DNA from: Candidatus Dormiibacterota bacterium
GTDB taxonomy: Bacteria > Chloroflexota > Dormibacteria > Dormibacterales > Dormibacteraceae
DNA: 64,000 bases
Direction: 5' to 3'
Assembly (NCBI GenBank): GCA_003139695.1
Contig: PLJM01000011.1
Location: 62,001 to 126,000 of the forward strand
Below, one piece after another: positions 19,099 to 28,054 of the stretch. Below the pieces are notes generated by a model that saw nothing but the letters and a program-made list of their open reading frames with translations, was not told where the DNA came from and did not search any database. A program made the position numbers and the translations under genes. The number at the start of each line of letters is the position of its first letter. Within the stretch, counting starts at the first letter, position 1.

Positions 19099-20279
19099 AC
19101 ATCTGCTTGTTCAATCACAACGTTGCGTGGACTGGTGGAACCTTCGCGCGTTGCGTCGCGTTCGCAAAGGAACTGGTGGTGATGGGCCACGACACAACTC
19201 TTGTCACTACCTCGCAAGACGCACGCTGGCGGCACAAACACTTGAATCACGAAGGCGTTCACATTGTTGAGTATCCGGCGATGCTAGCCGGGCGAGCACG
19301 CTTGGGCTGGGATCCCTGGGACACGTTTAGCCGCCTTACAGGGGTTGCCCTTGGGGAATTGGGTCGTCCGGACATCGTTCATGCGTTCGACTCCCGGCCA
19401 ACCGTGATACTGCCGGCTTTGATGCTTGCTGCGAAGTCACGAGCCCCGCTAATCCTAGATTGGGCCGATTGGTGGGGACGAGGGGGAACGATCGAATCGC
19501 GCGAAACTGGCAGGTTGGTGCGATTCGCTGCGCGCGTGCCGGAGACCTGGTTCGAGGAGGCATTTAGGAAGCGTGCCAAGCGAACAACCGTTATCAGCAC
19601 TGCACTCGCCGAGCGTGCGCGCCAGCTTGGGGTGCCAGAGCATTCGATCACGCTCATACCTTCAGGATGTGATACAGCCCGGATCACTTTGCTCGACATA
19701 GCGGAAGCACGCCAGCGCTGCGGCCTTCCGCAGGACGCTCGCATCGTGGGTTACGAAGGTACTCTCCTTAGAGATGACGCTTCTCTGCTGGTCAGATCGT
19801 TCCAGTCTCTCAGGGCGACCGATGAGCGAATCCAACTTCTTCTTATCGGTACGCGTGCGGCCGGGTTGTCCGAGCTGCCGGGGGTACTCCGAACGGAATT
19901 TTTGCGTGGGGACATGCTCTCAAACTATCTTGGCGCGTGCGACTTGTTTCTACTTCCGCTCCGCGACACCGTCGCTAATCGTGGGCGTTGGCCATCAAAA
20001 ATGAATGACTATCTGTCGTCTGGACGTCCGACAGTTGCGACGCCAGTTGGCGATCTCAAGCGATTGTTTAGCCGCAACGAGGTTGGCCTTCTCGGCTGGG
20101 TCGATGATGGCTCGTTCCTGTCAGCATGCCTTGCTTTGTTGTACGACCCTTCCGAGAGAGCCAGACTGGGTCGGAATGCGCGCACGCTAGCGGAAACGGA
20201 GTTGTCGTGGGCAAGGATAAGCGAGACGCTTATCACCGTCTACAGGGACGCCTTGGTCGATTCGAAATCAGCGAACTAG
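19095..20279 (+). CDS. Family 4-like glycosyltransferase
   Basis: I start at TTG 19095, which overlaps the stop of the preceding GT4 (TTGA), giving NICLFNHNVAWTGGTFARC as the N-terminus with the usual glycine-rich loop; the longer frame to 19044 is unlikely. The rest is GT-B: FDSRPTVILPALMLA, VISTALAERARQLG, then LFLLPLRDTVANRGRWPSKM and DYLSSGRPTVATPVGD as the donor domain. 394 residues. The last 12 bases overlap the convergent Wzy-like gene. Confidence 0.85.
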   Translation: MNICLFNHNVAWTGGTFARCVAFAKELVVMGHDTTLVTTSQDARWRHKHLNHEGVHIVEYPAMLAGRARLGWDPWDTFSRLTGVALGELGRPDIVHAFDSRPTVILPALMLAAKSRAPLILDWADWWGRGGTIESRETGRLVRFAARVPETWFEEAFRKRAKRTTVISTALAERARQLGVPEHSITLIPSGCDTARITLLDIAEARQRCGLPQDARIVGYEGTLLRDDASLLVRSFQSLRATDERIQLLLIGTRAAGLSELPGVLRTEFLRGDMLSNYLGACDLFLLPLRDTVANRGRWPSKMNDYLSSGRPTVATPVGDLKRLFSRNEVGLLGWVDDGSFLSACLALLYDPSERARLGRNARTLAETELSWARISETLITVYRDALVDSKSAN

Positions 20280-21698
20280 GCGCGGGCTAGCATGACCCCC
20301 GGCTGAGACGAACGAGTCCTGCACAAATTCAGAAGTTGACTCCGCCGGCGTTGAGTCCCTAGACGCAAGTGGATTCCAACAACCGAGAGTAATTCCCAGG
20401 ACTATCCAATAGAGTGGTGAAAGGCCAGAGGTATTCGTAAGAGCGCCGACGATCACTCCTACAAACCCCAAAAAGATGGGAGTCGCCCAGGTGTACTCAT
20501 TAGTTCGCACTGCCTTCGGCAACCTCAGGAACAGACGAGCGTCCTCAATGTGCGCAATCAACAGCGGAATCGTGGCCAAAAGGCCACCCGAAAACGCCAC
20601 CTCGAGCCACCAATCCTCAGCGGGCAATCCATGCGTGATCGATCGATAGGCATCGACACCGTTTCCGAAGATTGGATTGGCGAGAGTGCCGTTTAGCATC
20701 GCTCCGTACTGTTGAAGGCGAGCACCCCCGGTGCTGCTAAAGACTGACACGAGGCGCTCGAGGATCGGGCTGCTGGCGTGCCCGCTAACAACTATTCCCA
20801 CAACAACTACCAAGGCAACCAGGACGAGCCCGATGAGTCCTGTTAGGAGCACGCGTCGCCTGACAACATTGAGAAGCAGAAGAGTCAGAATCCATCCGAC
20901 CACCAGCACCAACCACCCGCCACGCGCCAGACTTATCAGCGCAGCGACTGCGAGGATCCCAGCTGACACAGCCATGAGCGCACGCAAGCGCGATTCGACA
21001 ACGGCCCAAGATGACGCGACCACGCTGCCGGTCGCAAAGCTGACGCCCTCCAGCGGACCAATTTGAAGCAATAGCGGGTACGTGGGATCGTGTACAAGCG
21101 AAATTCCGCGCACGAGCACTAGCCAATGAGCGGTGGTGAATCCGAAGCGAATGAATGACACTGCAACAGTGCCAACGAATAGGGCCGCGAATACTGCAAG
21201 TCCCAAGACCAGCACGCGAACTGCCTGCGGAATCGCCACCGTGGCAGTCACCCTCCTGCCGACCATTAGTCCCGCAACCAAGGCTAGTAATGAGTACCCG
21301 ACCAGCAAGATTGCCTCGCTTACTCCTTGAGGTGCCGTTTGACCGCCTGGCCAAACGAAGTCACCGGGAACGTCCACTAGGGGAGGCACGTATGCGCTTC
21401 CAAGGTGCAATTGCCACAGGGAGCGCACGAGGAGCACCAATGCGCTTAGCGGAATCAAGAGGAGGCTCGGGCTGCCGAGCGCCCATCGATATCGCCTGAA
21501 CGTAACCGCACAATACAAGGCGGTGAGCCCGAGCACTGGTTCCCACAGTCTTAGATGGAGACCACGGGGCAGAGTTAGGTTAGCCTGAGTAGGCAGACTC
21601 GCGACCACAGATAACATCAAGAGAGCAAGCCACAATTCAGGGCTGCTCAACCAGGCCAGCCTTCCAGACGAAGTAATTGGAGTGAGTTGGGCTTTCAA
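20268..21698 (-). CDS. O-antigen ligase / Wzy polymerase-like membrane protein
   Basis: A 476-residue polytopic protein with about eleven or twelve membrane segments. ALISLARGGWLVLVVGWILT is the Arg-containing segment common to O-antigen ligase and Wzy proteins, and the large periplasmic-side loop follows, ending with GARLQQYGAMLNGTLANPIF and FGNGV (a usual G-x-G signature). It likely polymerises or ligates lipid-linked repeats outside the membrane. It is the only minus-strand gene in this stretch and diverges from the GT4 gene at 21938. Confidence 0.8.
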   Translation of the reverse strand: MKAQLTPITSSGRLAWLSSPELWLALLMLSVVASLPTQANLTLPRGLHLRLWEPVLGLTALYCAVTFRRYRWALGSPSLLLIPLSALVLLVRSLWQLHLGSAYVPPLVDVPGDFVWPGGQTAPQGVSEAILLVGYSLLALVAGLMVGRRVTATVAIPQAVRVLVLGLAVFAALFVGTVAVSFIRFGFTTAHWLVLVRGISLVHDPTYPLLLQIGPLEGVSFATGSVVASSWAVVESRLRALMAVSAGILAVAALISLARGGWLVLVVGWILTLLLLNVVRRRVLLTGLIGLVLVALVVVVGIVVSGHASSPILERLVSVFSSTGGARLQQYGAMLNGTLANPIFGNGVDAYRSITHGLPAEDWWLEVAFSGGLLATIPLLIAHIEDARLFLRLPKAVRTNEYTWATPIFLGFVGVIVGALTNTSGLSPLYWIVLGITLGCWNPLASRDSTPAESTSEFVQDSFVSAGGHASPRLVR

Positions 21699-21937
21699 TG
21701 TTGCCGTCCGGCTATTCTCTCACCACTCAGTGACACAGTCCGGAAACACCGAAACACTCCGCCGCGAGTGTCGGACCGCGCTTATCGCGGCGCGACCGAG
21801 AATGTGTCGCATGCTGCGGTGGATAGAGAAGGCAGGCGTGCTGTGAAGCGGCGTCGGTGTTTGTCCGCATACGCGTTAACAGCGAAGCCTTTGTTGCCGT
21901 TTCCTAACCGCGATCAAGTGCGTCAACAGTCTCGCAC

Positions 21938-23131
21938 GTGAACCGGTGCCGCGTCTCACTGATTAGCCACGCTTATTCTGAGGTGCGTTATAGGGCGAAG
22001 CTACTGCACATGGCCAACGCCGTTGACCTTGAATTGGTCGCTCCTAAGACGTTCCCGTCTCCGTATGGAACAGCAGGATTTGCCATCGATCCGGCCGCTG
22101 GCTACAAAGTTCGCCTTCTTAAGCCGTTATTTCCAGTGGGTATCAGGACTTCCACGCGTTGGTTCCTCCGAAGCTGGGATCTAGGATTTCGACAGTTCAA
22201 TCCGGACATCATCCATGTTGAGAACGAAGCGCACAGCTTTATTCTGTTGCAGGCAGTTGTGTGCCGAGCATTGTTTGCTCCACACGCCAAACTTCTGCTG
22301 TTCGTATGGGCCAACATTCCGCCAATCGGCTTCCGAGGAATGGTCTTCAAAGTCCTCACGCGGCTCCTGCGCTCCGCAATCGACGGTTATCTCGTCGGGA
22401 ATTCGGATGGCGCGGAGCTGCTTGGCCGAGTAGGGGTGGAACCCTCCCGAATTCGGCTTGTTCCACAGATGGGCGTCGAACATAATCTCTACCGGCGAGC
22501 TAGCACTTTGGAACGCCATCAGCAACGAGATGCGCTCAACATCGATGAAGACGATTTCGTGGTGGGGTACGTTGGGCGCTTCGTAACAGCTAAGGGCCTC
22601 GATGATCTCGTCGGGGCGGCCGAGTTGCTACAAATATCCCAGCCAGCTATTCGCGTGCGCATGCTGGCGGTCGGTGATGGACCCCAAAAGGGCCGGTTGT
22701 CTTCGCTCGGGCCGCAGGTTATCGTCGTATCGCCGGGCGGAGGCTCAGCCGCCCTTCCCTATTATCGTGCCATGGACGTTCTGGTCCTTCCCTCTCGGAC
22801 ACAACGTGACTGGAAGGAACAATTTGGCCGAGTACTGATCGAAGCGATGGCCTCCACCGTTCCAGTCGTCGGTTCCGACTCCGGTGCGATTCCCGAGGTA
22901 GTAGCCAATGCCGGCCTAATTTTTGCGGAAGGCGACGTGAGTGCCTTGGCCGCACATCTGGAAACGCTTGCGGAGCAACCAGAACTCCGTTTGCAGCTTG
23001 CTGAGCGTGGCCGAGAGCGGGTCATCGCACACTACACGGCCGAGCGCATTGCGCAAAGCACTCTTGAGGTTTACGCAGCGAACTGTGATGATTATATACT
23101 TGACACGGGGTCATCTAAGCCTTATCCTTAG
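21938..23131 (+). CDS. Family 4 glycosyltransferase, C-terminus ending inside an IS
   Basis: A 397-residue GT-B enzyme: MNRCRVSLISHAYSEVRYR at the N-terminus, VGYVGRFVTAKGLDDLVGAAE opening the donor domain, and VLPSRTQRDWKEQFGRVLIEA with the spaced Glu pair. Starts at GTG 21938. The reading frame crosses the proposed left end of the IS1595-type element at 23097, so the last ten or so residues are supplied by the element. The GT4 fold appears complete before that point, so the enzyme is probably still active. Confidence 0.87.
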   Translation: MNRCRVSLISHAYSEVRYRAKLLHMANAVDLELVAPKTFPSPYGTAGFAIDPAAGYKVRLLKPLFPVGIRTSTRWFLRSWDLGFRQFNPDIIHVENEAHSFILLQAVVCRALFAPHAKLLLFVWANIPPIGFRGMVFKVLTRLLRSAIDGYLVGNSDGAELLGRVGVEPSRIRLVPQMGVEHNLYRRASTLERHQQRDALNIDEDDFVVGYVGRFVTAKGLDDLVGAAELLQISQPAIRVRMLAVGDGPQKGRLSSLGPQVIVVSPGGGSAALPYYRAMDVLVLPSRTQRDWKEQFGRVLIEAMASTVPVVGSDSGAIPEVVANAGLIFAEGDVSALAAHLETLAEQPELRLQLAERGRERVIAHYTAERIAQSTLEVYAANCDDYILDTGSSKPYP

Positions 23132-23282
23132 GTTGTGAGCGTTTCTTCGGGGACTTCTTCGGAGCAGTTTTTGGATTCGCAACACGCTTCAAATGGTCGT
23201 GGACGGGCTTCGGGAACACGCGCCGCGCGATCTCGGCGCTGGTCATCCGTGAAGCGGATTTCCGACGCTTTGGAGTTGTCAC
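23115..23282 (-). CDS. Small basic protein, possible IS cargo
   Basis: A 55-codon frame on the minus strand from GTG 23282, with GGGAGGGAT upstream at usable spacing, to TAG at 23115. The product has TSAEIARRVFPKPVHDHLKR followed by a Lys/Pro/Ser-rich tail, net charge strongly positive. It overlaps the apparent N-terminal extension of the transposase frame, which itself reads as a low-complexity Arg/Ser shadow. It diverges from the transposase and reads toward the left end of the element. Might bind DNA; no family recognised. Confidence 0.5.
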   Translation of the reverse strand: MTTPKRRKSASRMTSAEIARRVFPKPVHDHLKRVANPKTAPKKSPKKRSQPKDKA

Positions 23283-23299
23283 TTGACCATCCCTCCCTG

Positions 23300-24187
23300 A
23301 TGAGCCTGCTGGACGCTTTCGGGACTGACGACGAGTGCCGGATCGTGCTTGAAGAATTGCGCTGGCCCAGGGGTCCGCGCTGCATCCGATGTGACAGCGA
23401 TAAGCTCTCTCGCATCTACAAGCGGGACCAGTTCGACTGTGACGCCTGCGGTTACCAATTCAGTGTTATGGCTGGCACAATCTTTCACGATTCCCACCTC
23501 CCGCTTCGCAAGTGGTTTGTTGCCACGTTCCTGATTTGTGAGTCCAAGAAGGGAATCTCCGCACTCCAACTCAAGCGAACTCTCGGCGTCAGTTACAAGA
23601 CGGCTTGGTACCTGACTCACCGCATCCGAGCCGCCATGGTTGGAGCCGACACGCGACAACTCACCGGCGTTGTTGAGGCTGACGAAACCTATATCGGTGG
23701 TAAGTCCACGGGCTTCAAGAACAAGCGGGAAGCCGCTAGGGGACGCCTTGCCAACAAGACGGTAGTTCTGGGCGCTATGGAGCGCGGTGGGCGCATCCGG
23801 CTTCGTGTGGCTCCGAACGCTCGTAAGCACCACATCGGCGCGTTCCTGGCCGAAGTGGTAGCCGACGATGCGACCGCGATCTATACCGACGAACTCCGAA
23901 GCTACGACCACGTTGGCGACCACAAGGCGAAGGAATGGGTCCGTGGCGAGGTTCATACAAACACCGCCGAGAGTGCGTGGTCCCTGTTCGACCGGGCTGT
24001 GATTGGTAGCTATTACCAGCTCTCCCGCAAGCACTTGCCTGCGTACTTGGCCGAGTTCGAATTCCGGTTCAACAACCGTGAGAACCCATATCTGTTTCGG
24101 GACACCCTGACACGGCTACTCACGTCCGAGAACCTTCCGTACTCGAAGTTGATAGGCCCCCAGATTGTGAAGGCTCCGAGGGGGTAG
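23300..24187 (+). CDS. IS1595 family transposase (ISXO2-like domain)
   Basis: I start at ATG 23300 (MSLLDAFGTDDECR), giving 295 residues; the frame is open to 23135 but the extra residues are unlike the family. An N-terminal zinc ribbon has Cys 28, 31, 47 and 50. The DDE domain shows VEADETYIGGK (first Asp), IYTDELRSY (second Asp) and GEVHTNTAES with the His-Asn of the third site in this family, then FEFRFNNREN. Length and motifs look intact, so it may be active. Confidence 0.93.
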   Translation: MSLLDAFGTDDECRIVLEELRWPRGPRCIRCDSDKLSRIYKRDQFDCDACGYQFSVMAGTIFHDSHLPLRKWFVATFLICESKKGISALQLKRTLGVSYKTAWYLTHRIRAAMVGADTRQLTGVVEADETYIGGKSTGFKNKREAARGRLANKTVVLGAMERGGRIRLRVAPNARKHHIGAFLAEVVADDATAIYTDELRSYDHVGDHKAKEWVRGEVHTNTAESAWSLFDRAVIGSYYQLSRKHLPAYLAEFEFRFNNRENPYLFRDTLTRLLTSENLPYSKLIGPQIVKAPRG

Positions 24188-24331
24188 AGCGATGAGGTAC
24201 CGATCTGTTGTTAGCCCGCAGCGTGTTAGGCGACAGAAGCGTGTAGCCGCACTTCGAAAGTGCAATTGAAAATGACTGGCTGGCCGCGCACTACATGCAG
24301 CCCCACTCTAGTTCGGTGAAATAGGGACTTC

Positions 24332-24544
24332 ATGAGACTTCCACCCGGTGACCCAAATGAACTCTTCGATCTATGGGCCAAGTGCATCGAGTGCAAGCGC
24401 GAATACAACACTCGGAATCGGGTGTCTCGCCATGCCTGGGAGACGGGCAAGACGATGGGTAACACCGAGCGGTGCCCGCATTGTGGATTTGATAACACTT
24501 ACGGCGGCGAGCCCGACTACATGCCTCGCCCCGTAAAGCCTTAA
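24332..24544 (+). CDS. Small zinc-ribbon protein, possible IS cargo
   Basis: A 70-residue protein starting at ATG 24332 behind AGGGAC. It has two Cys pairs: CIEC near residue 18 and CPHCGF near residue 49, which should form one zinc ribbon. The stop lies about 15 bases inside the proposed right end of the insertion element, on the same strand as the transposase and 144 bases after it. Function unknown; it could be a cargo DNA- or RNA-binding protein. Confidence 0.6.
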   Translation: MRLPPGDPNELFDLWAKCIECKREYNTRNRVSRHAWETGKTMGNTERCPHCGFDNTYGGEPDYMPRPVKP

Positions 24545-24562
24545 TGCAAGTGGTCAAGTAGT

Positions 24563-25225
24563 TCATATCGCCGGCGACTTCCGAAGATCGTTTAAGAACT
24601 CGTTGCCTCCGTAGAAGCCGATTCGCTGGAAGTCGCACCGAACAAAGTCGCAATTCCCGAAACCAAAGATTCCAACTCGCGTAGTGGGAGGCGTAGCTAG
24701 GTAGAGCCTTTCTTCAAGCGGCGCACCTAGGATGTTGTGATTTATGCGGCAATTGACCGGAGTAATTAGGGCTGGTCCAACAATGACGCAATCGATAAAG
24801 GTGCGATTTATTACCACGGGCCTGGCATCAGGGTCAAAGAGTTCCCAGACGTAGAAGGTCTCGCCATTAAGTTCGCGAGCCGTTCTGAGTCGCGTTCTAC
24901 GTTCTGCTTCACCTTGCAGGCGTTTCTGTGCAGTATCGAGACGCCCTTCAAGGTCTCGTGCGTGTTGGTAGTACCCCTCGGTTAGTCCAATCAGGGCGGC
25001 GATGCCCATGGGCACAAGGCCCCATAGAGGCGAGATACCAGACCAAGTGCTTGAGATCGCCTTGCCGAGCGGCTGATTGAAGAAAAGGAGTGCGGCAATT
25101 ACCACCGCTACCCAAGCCACAACGTTGACCCACCATCGCCCGCCCCTGAAAATGTGGCGAGGAATTTTCTGACGTGTGGCCAGTGAAATTTCCACCGGTC
25201 TCGAAATGCGCCCATTGCCCGCCAA
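24563..25225 (-). CDS. Two-spanning membrane protein with coiled coil and beta-rich tail
   Basis: A 220-residue protein from TTG 25225. Two membrane segments (about residues 33-50 and 62-83) are followed by a charged helix, RDLEGRLDTAQKRLQGEAER, probably a coiled coil, and a C-terminal region with short repeats such as FIDCVIVGPALITPVNC and GFGNCDFVRCDFQRIGF, like a right-handed beta structure. The stop codon is three bases outside the proposed IS end, so the present C-terminus may be trimmed. I do not recognise the family. Confidence 0.6.
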   Translation of the reverse strand: MAGNGRISRPVEISLATRQKIPRHIFRGGRWWVNVVAWVAVVIAALLFFNQPLGKAISSTWSGISPLWGLVPMGIAALIGLTEGYYQHARDLEGRLDTAQKRLQGEAERRTRLRTARELNGETFYVWELFDPDARPVVINRTFIDCVIVGPALITPVNCRINHNILGAPLEERLYLATPPTTRVGIFGFGNCDFVRCDFQRIGFYGGNEFLNDLRKSPAI

Positions 25226-25331
25226 GATACGCCGGAATTAGCCTTGTGTCAAAGCTATAGTCCCGCGAACTGTCGGTCGCAAACCGGTTTGGATCGGTGA
25301 GATACGTCCCGCATCGGTGCTAGCATTTGGA

Positions 25332-26378
25332 TTACGCGTTGTTAGTCGGCAAGCGGAGGTGAACCCACTGCGAGTGGCCGGACGTACGAGGGCCGCTAGC
25401 CGTCATCAGAGGAAACCAGAGCAATGCAAGCACCCGCTTCAGTACTCCGCGAACTAGTCGCGAGTTAATGGCCTGAACTCGGCCCGCCAAACTAGATACG
25501 TCGTATGCTTCACCGTTGACCTTGTAGAGTGCCAGCCTCCAGGGCTCATGAGGCCATGAGTAGGGCTCGATCTCCTGATCCACAACCGTCAGTCCGTACT
25601 GGTCAGCAAGGTACTTGAATGCGTTCGGATTCCAGCGTCCGATGTGATTTGGCGGCATATCCCACAAACGAACGAGTTCTTCCTGCGCCCAAATTGAGGG
25701 CCCGTAGGGTACCGAGAGATAGACATGCCCTCCGGGCGCACCTATGCTCCGAAACGTTTCAAATGCTTCATGGATGTTATCCATGTGCTCCAATGTCTGA
25801 AAGAGGCAGATTACGTGGAATGCTCCGATTGCGTCCGACTTGTCTGCCAGACTTGTGATCGAACCCCTCTCTGCTCGAAAGCCAGCCTTTCGAAGGCTCC
25901 GAAGCGCTCCTTCGTCATATTCAAGAGCCAAGACGTCGAATAGATGCCCGATCGACGAATTGGTTAGTTGACGAAGAAACCACCCGTCGCCGGCTCCCGC
26001 CTCTATCAAACGGACCCTGGTCCCGGTGCGCGTGAAGTACCGTAGTGATCGGAGAGTCAGATCGAATTCCCAACGGTGGCGAGGATAGTGTGGGTCTTGT
26101 CCTGAGACCAGGTTGTAGAAGTCTGGATTACCGGCCACGAAAGGTGAGGCGAACGCGAATCCGCAGGCTTCACAGCGTCGAACTTCGACGAAGTCCCGTC
26201 CTTTCCAGAGTTGGAGGAGTACTGACTTCAGTTGCCTATTTCGTGCTGGCAATCGTTTGCTCGGAACGAAGTGTTCGGCGGCGGCATCTACTGAGAACCG
26301 CCGCAACATTGTGGCGGTCTTCCGCTCCCCGCATACTGGGCACGGTGGCGATGGTTCTTCCGGGCCAGCCCTTTGCAT
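25332..26378 (-). CDS. Class I SAM-dependent methyltransferase with N-terminal zinc ribbon
   Basis: A 348-residue protein. CPVCG near residue 14 and CEACGF near residue 70 form a zinc-binding module like that of sugar C-methyltransferases, followed by a Rossmann methyltransferase domain with LIEAGAGDGWFLRQL (SAM loop) and VICLFQTLEHMDN. It is last in a run of three methyltransferases on this strand, 16 bases downstream of the previous one. It probably methylates a sugar or lipid-linked intermediate of the glycan. Confidence 0.82.
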   Translation of the reverse strand: MQRAGPEEPSPPCPVCGERKTATMLRRFSVDAAAEHFVPSKRLPARNRQLKSVLLQLWKGRDFVEVRRCEACGFAFASPFVAGNPDFYNLVSGQDPHYPRHRWEFDLTLRSLRYFTRTGTRVRLIEAGAGDGWFLRQLTNSSIGHLFDVLALEYDEGALRSLRKAGFRAERGSITSLADKSDAIGAFHVICLFQTLEHMDNIHEAFETFRSIGAPGGHVYLSVPYGPSIWAQEELVRLWDMPPNHIGRWNPNAFKYLADQYGLTVVDQEIEPYSWPHEPWRLALYKVNGEAYDVSSLAGRVQAINSRLVRGVLKRVLALLWFPLMTASGPRTSGHSQWVHLRLPTNNA

Positions 26379-26394
26379 CAGGCGATCTCGCTTG

Positions 26395-27087
26395 TCAGCG
26401 CTTCTCAGAGTGGCTGATGTCCGCGACAGCGAGCAGGTTCGGCGTCAGCACTCGACTGCGATTGGGTTGATCGATGACCAAAATCGGCCATAACAGAACG
26501 TAGAAAACCTGCCGCGCCAGTGCGCGAACTCGTTGCAGTCCGACGAGGGGATGCTGAACTGCAAACACCTTTACGTTGAGAAATCCGGCGAGGTGCAGCA
26601 ACTGGGCGATGCTGGCTTCGGTATACGCCCATTCGTGGGTGAGATCGTGATAGAAGTTGAGCGTCGCAAACGGACTGGCCATGTTTGGTACCTGAATGAC
26701 AATGCGCTTGCCCCTCTGCCGGGCAATGCGAGCAACTTCCAGGGCTTCATTACGCGTTAAGTGCTCCAGTACGTCTACCAAAACCAAAGTTTCCCAAGCG
26801 TCACATGTTCTGAGGAACGCGACAGTATCCGTCACACGGTCGACAGCTAGTCCACGGGATTGGCATGCGGCGACCATTTCAGGGCTTACATCGCAACCGC
26901 GAGCCTCAATGCCTGATTCAAGGCATGCCTGGAGGAGCTCTCCTTGGCCGCTGCCGACCTCCCTCACGCGCCCAGTCAGATGGGGCAGTACGTTCTGTTT
27001 AATGCTCCTGTACTTGGCCCGACTCGGGCTAGAGAGGCCACCTAGGCTCCCGTACGATTCGTAGATGGCACGGTAGTCCTTCTTCAA
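26395..27087 (-). CDS. Class I SAM-dependent methyltransferase
   Basis: A 230-residue protein from TTG 27087. The SAM-binding loop is VREVGSGQGELLQACLESG, followed by ARGCDVSPEMVAACQ, LVLVDVLEHLTRNEAL and the post-motif IVIQVPNMASPF. This pattern is typical of small-molecule or sugar methyltransferases of the Methyltransf_11/23 type. The C-terminal part has an amphipathic hydrophobic helix (ARQVFYVLLWPILVI) that may touch the membrane. Located between two other methyltransferases. Confidence 0.85.
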   Translation of the reverse strand: MKKDYRAIYESYGSLGGLSSPSRAKYRSIKQNVLPHLTGRVREVGSGQGELLQACLESGIEARGCDVSPEMVAACQSRGLAVDRVTDTVAFLRTCDAWETLVLVDVLEHLTRNEALEVARIARQRGKRIVIQVPNMASPFATLNFYHDLTHEWAYTEASIAQLLHLAGFLNVKVFAVQHPLVGLQRVRALARQVFYVLLWPILVIDQPNRSRVLTPNLLAVADISHSEKR

Positions 27088-27226
27088 TGACTACTTCGAC
27101 GCCCTGACATTGTTCGCAGTTCGATGCATAGCAACCTTTCTCTGTGCGTTACGCATCCCGTAATCCACAGGCTCACGAGTTGGTGTGATCTCTTCTGCGT
27201 GCAATTTGGTTTGCCGGACCCATAGG

Positions 27227-28036
27227 CTAGTTTGTTCGAGCCGGTTTGCGCGCTTCCATGTGCAGGCTGTTAGATGGTCGGCAGTCGAGATCTTTCAGGT
27301 CGGGCGGCGATCCTTGCTGGTAGGGCTTTTCCGTAACTCCGGTAAAACCTACCCGCTCGAGAGCTCTGCGCAGCGACCATTTGTCATACATCCAGCGATG
27401 GCCGAACAAACGTTGGCGTTCGAGCGTCTTCTCGAAAAACTGTGCAGCAAACGATTCAGACAACTCATCTACTCGGATCTGCGTTGTTAGGTAAAGGACG
27501 GTGTCAGGACGGGAACGTCCCAGGGTCTCAAGGCCCTGTATTACAGAAACATATTGTTGACTAATGAGATAGAGATCAGGGACAACGAGGCGAATAATGC
27601 CTCCGGGCTTGAGTATCCGAAAGCATTCCTGCAACACTCGATCGGCCGTGCCAACCGTCAGATGTTCAAGGAAGTGTGACGTGTATATGTAGTCGGTGGT
27701 CGCAGTCGAGACCGGTATCGGGTACCTTGCATCCCAAAAATGTACCGCCCTCCAGCGACCGGTCCTGAAGTTATCAAACTGCTCTTTCGGCAGCAATCGC
27801 ACGGCATAGAGAGCCGCTGCAAGTCCAGGTATCCGATCGATGAGAACATTCGCGCTGCGGTCAAGGTTTAACCAATTGCGCGGGGCGCGGTGGGCGCTAC
27901 CGAGGTTCACGCACAAGAGTTCGTTGCTCCCGCGAGCCAAACGTATCCGCTTGCGAAAATGTCCGAAAAGAGTCGACGCGAACGACTCTGTTGCCAACCG
28001 GATCACTGGCACCGGACTCAAGGAGCTAGTTTTCAA
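27227..28036 (-). CDS. Class I SAM-dependent methyltransferase
   Basis: A 269-residue protein from TTG 28036. It opens the fold with LLCVNLGSAHRAPRNWLNLD (a GSA-type SAM loop), then YIYTSHFLEHLT and FRILKPGGIIRLVVPDL, which are classical motifs II and III of Methyltransf_11. The form lacking a full G-x-G-x-G loop is common in glycan loci. It follows the flippase gene by 18 bases and is presumably cotranscribed with it. Confidence 0.82.
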   Translation of the reverse strand: MKTSSLSPVPVIRLATESFASTLFGHFRKRIRLARGSNELLCVNLGSAHRAPRNWLNLDRSANVLIDRIPGLAAALYAVRLLPKEQFDNFRTGRWRAVHFWDARYPIPVSTATTDYIYTSHFLEHLTVGTADRVLQECFRILKPGGIIRLVVPDLYLISQQYVSVIQGLETLGRSRPDTVLYLTTQIRVDELSESFAAQFFEKTLERQRLFGHRWMYDKWSLRRALERVGFTGVTEKPYQQGSPPDLKDLDCRPSNSLHMEARKPARTN

Positions 28037-28054
28037 AACGTCTCATCGTTGCAT

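Larger units (their letters stand above)
23097..24560. mobile_element. IS1595-type insertion element with two small cargo ORFs (proposed limits)
   Basis: The centre is an IS1595/ISXO2-type transposase. TACTTGAC at 23097-23104 is mirrored by GTCAAGTA at 24553-24560, and after a small offset CATCTAAGCCTTA on the left matches CATTAAGGCTTTA on the inverted right end with two one-base gaps. Both outer ORFs place their stop codons within these ends. No clean 8-base target duplication is visible (left GATTATAT, right GTTCATAT, 6 of 8), so the element may be old or the limits slightly off. Confidence 0.6.

Noticed and set aside
23135-23299. Extended N-terminus of the IS1595-type transposase
   Set aside because: Ser/Arg low complexity, not family-like; ATG 23300 gives the normal N-terminus with the zinc ribbon at the expected distance.
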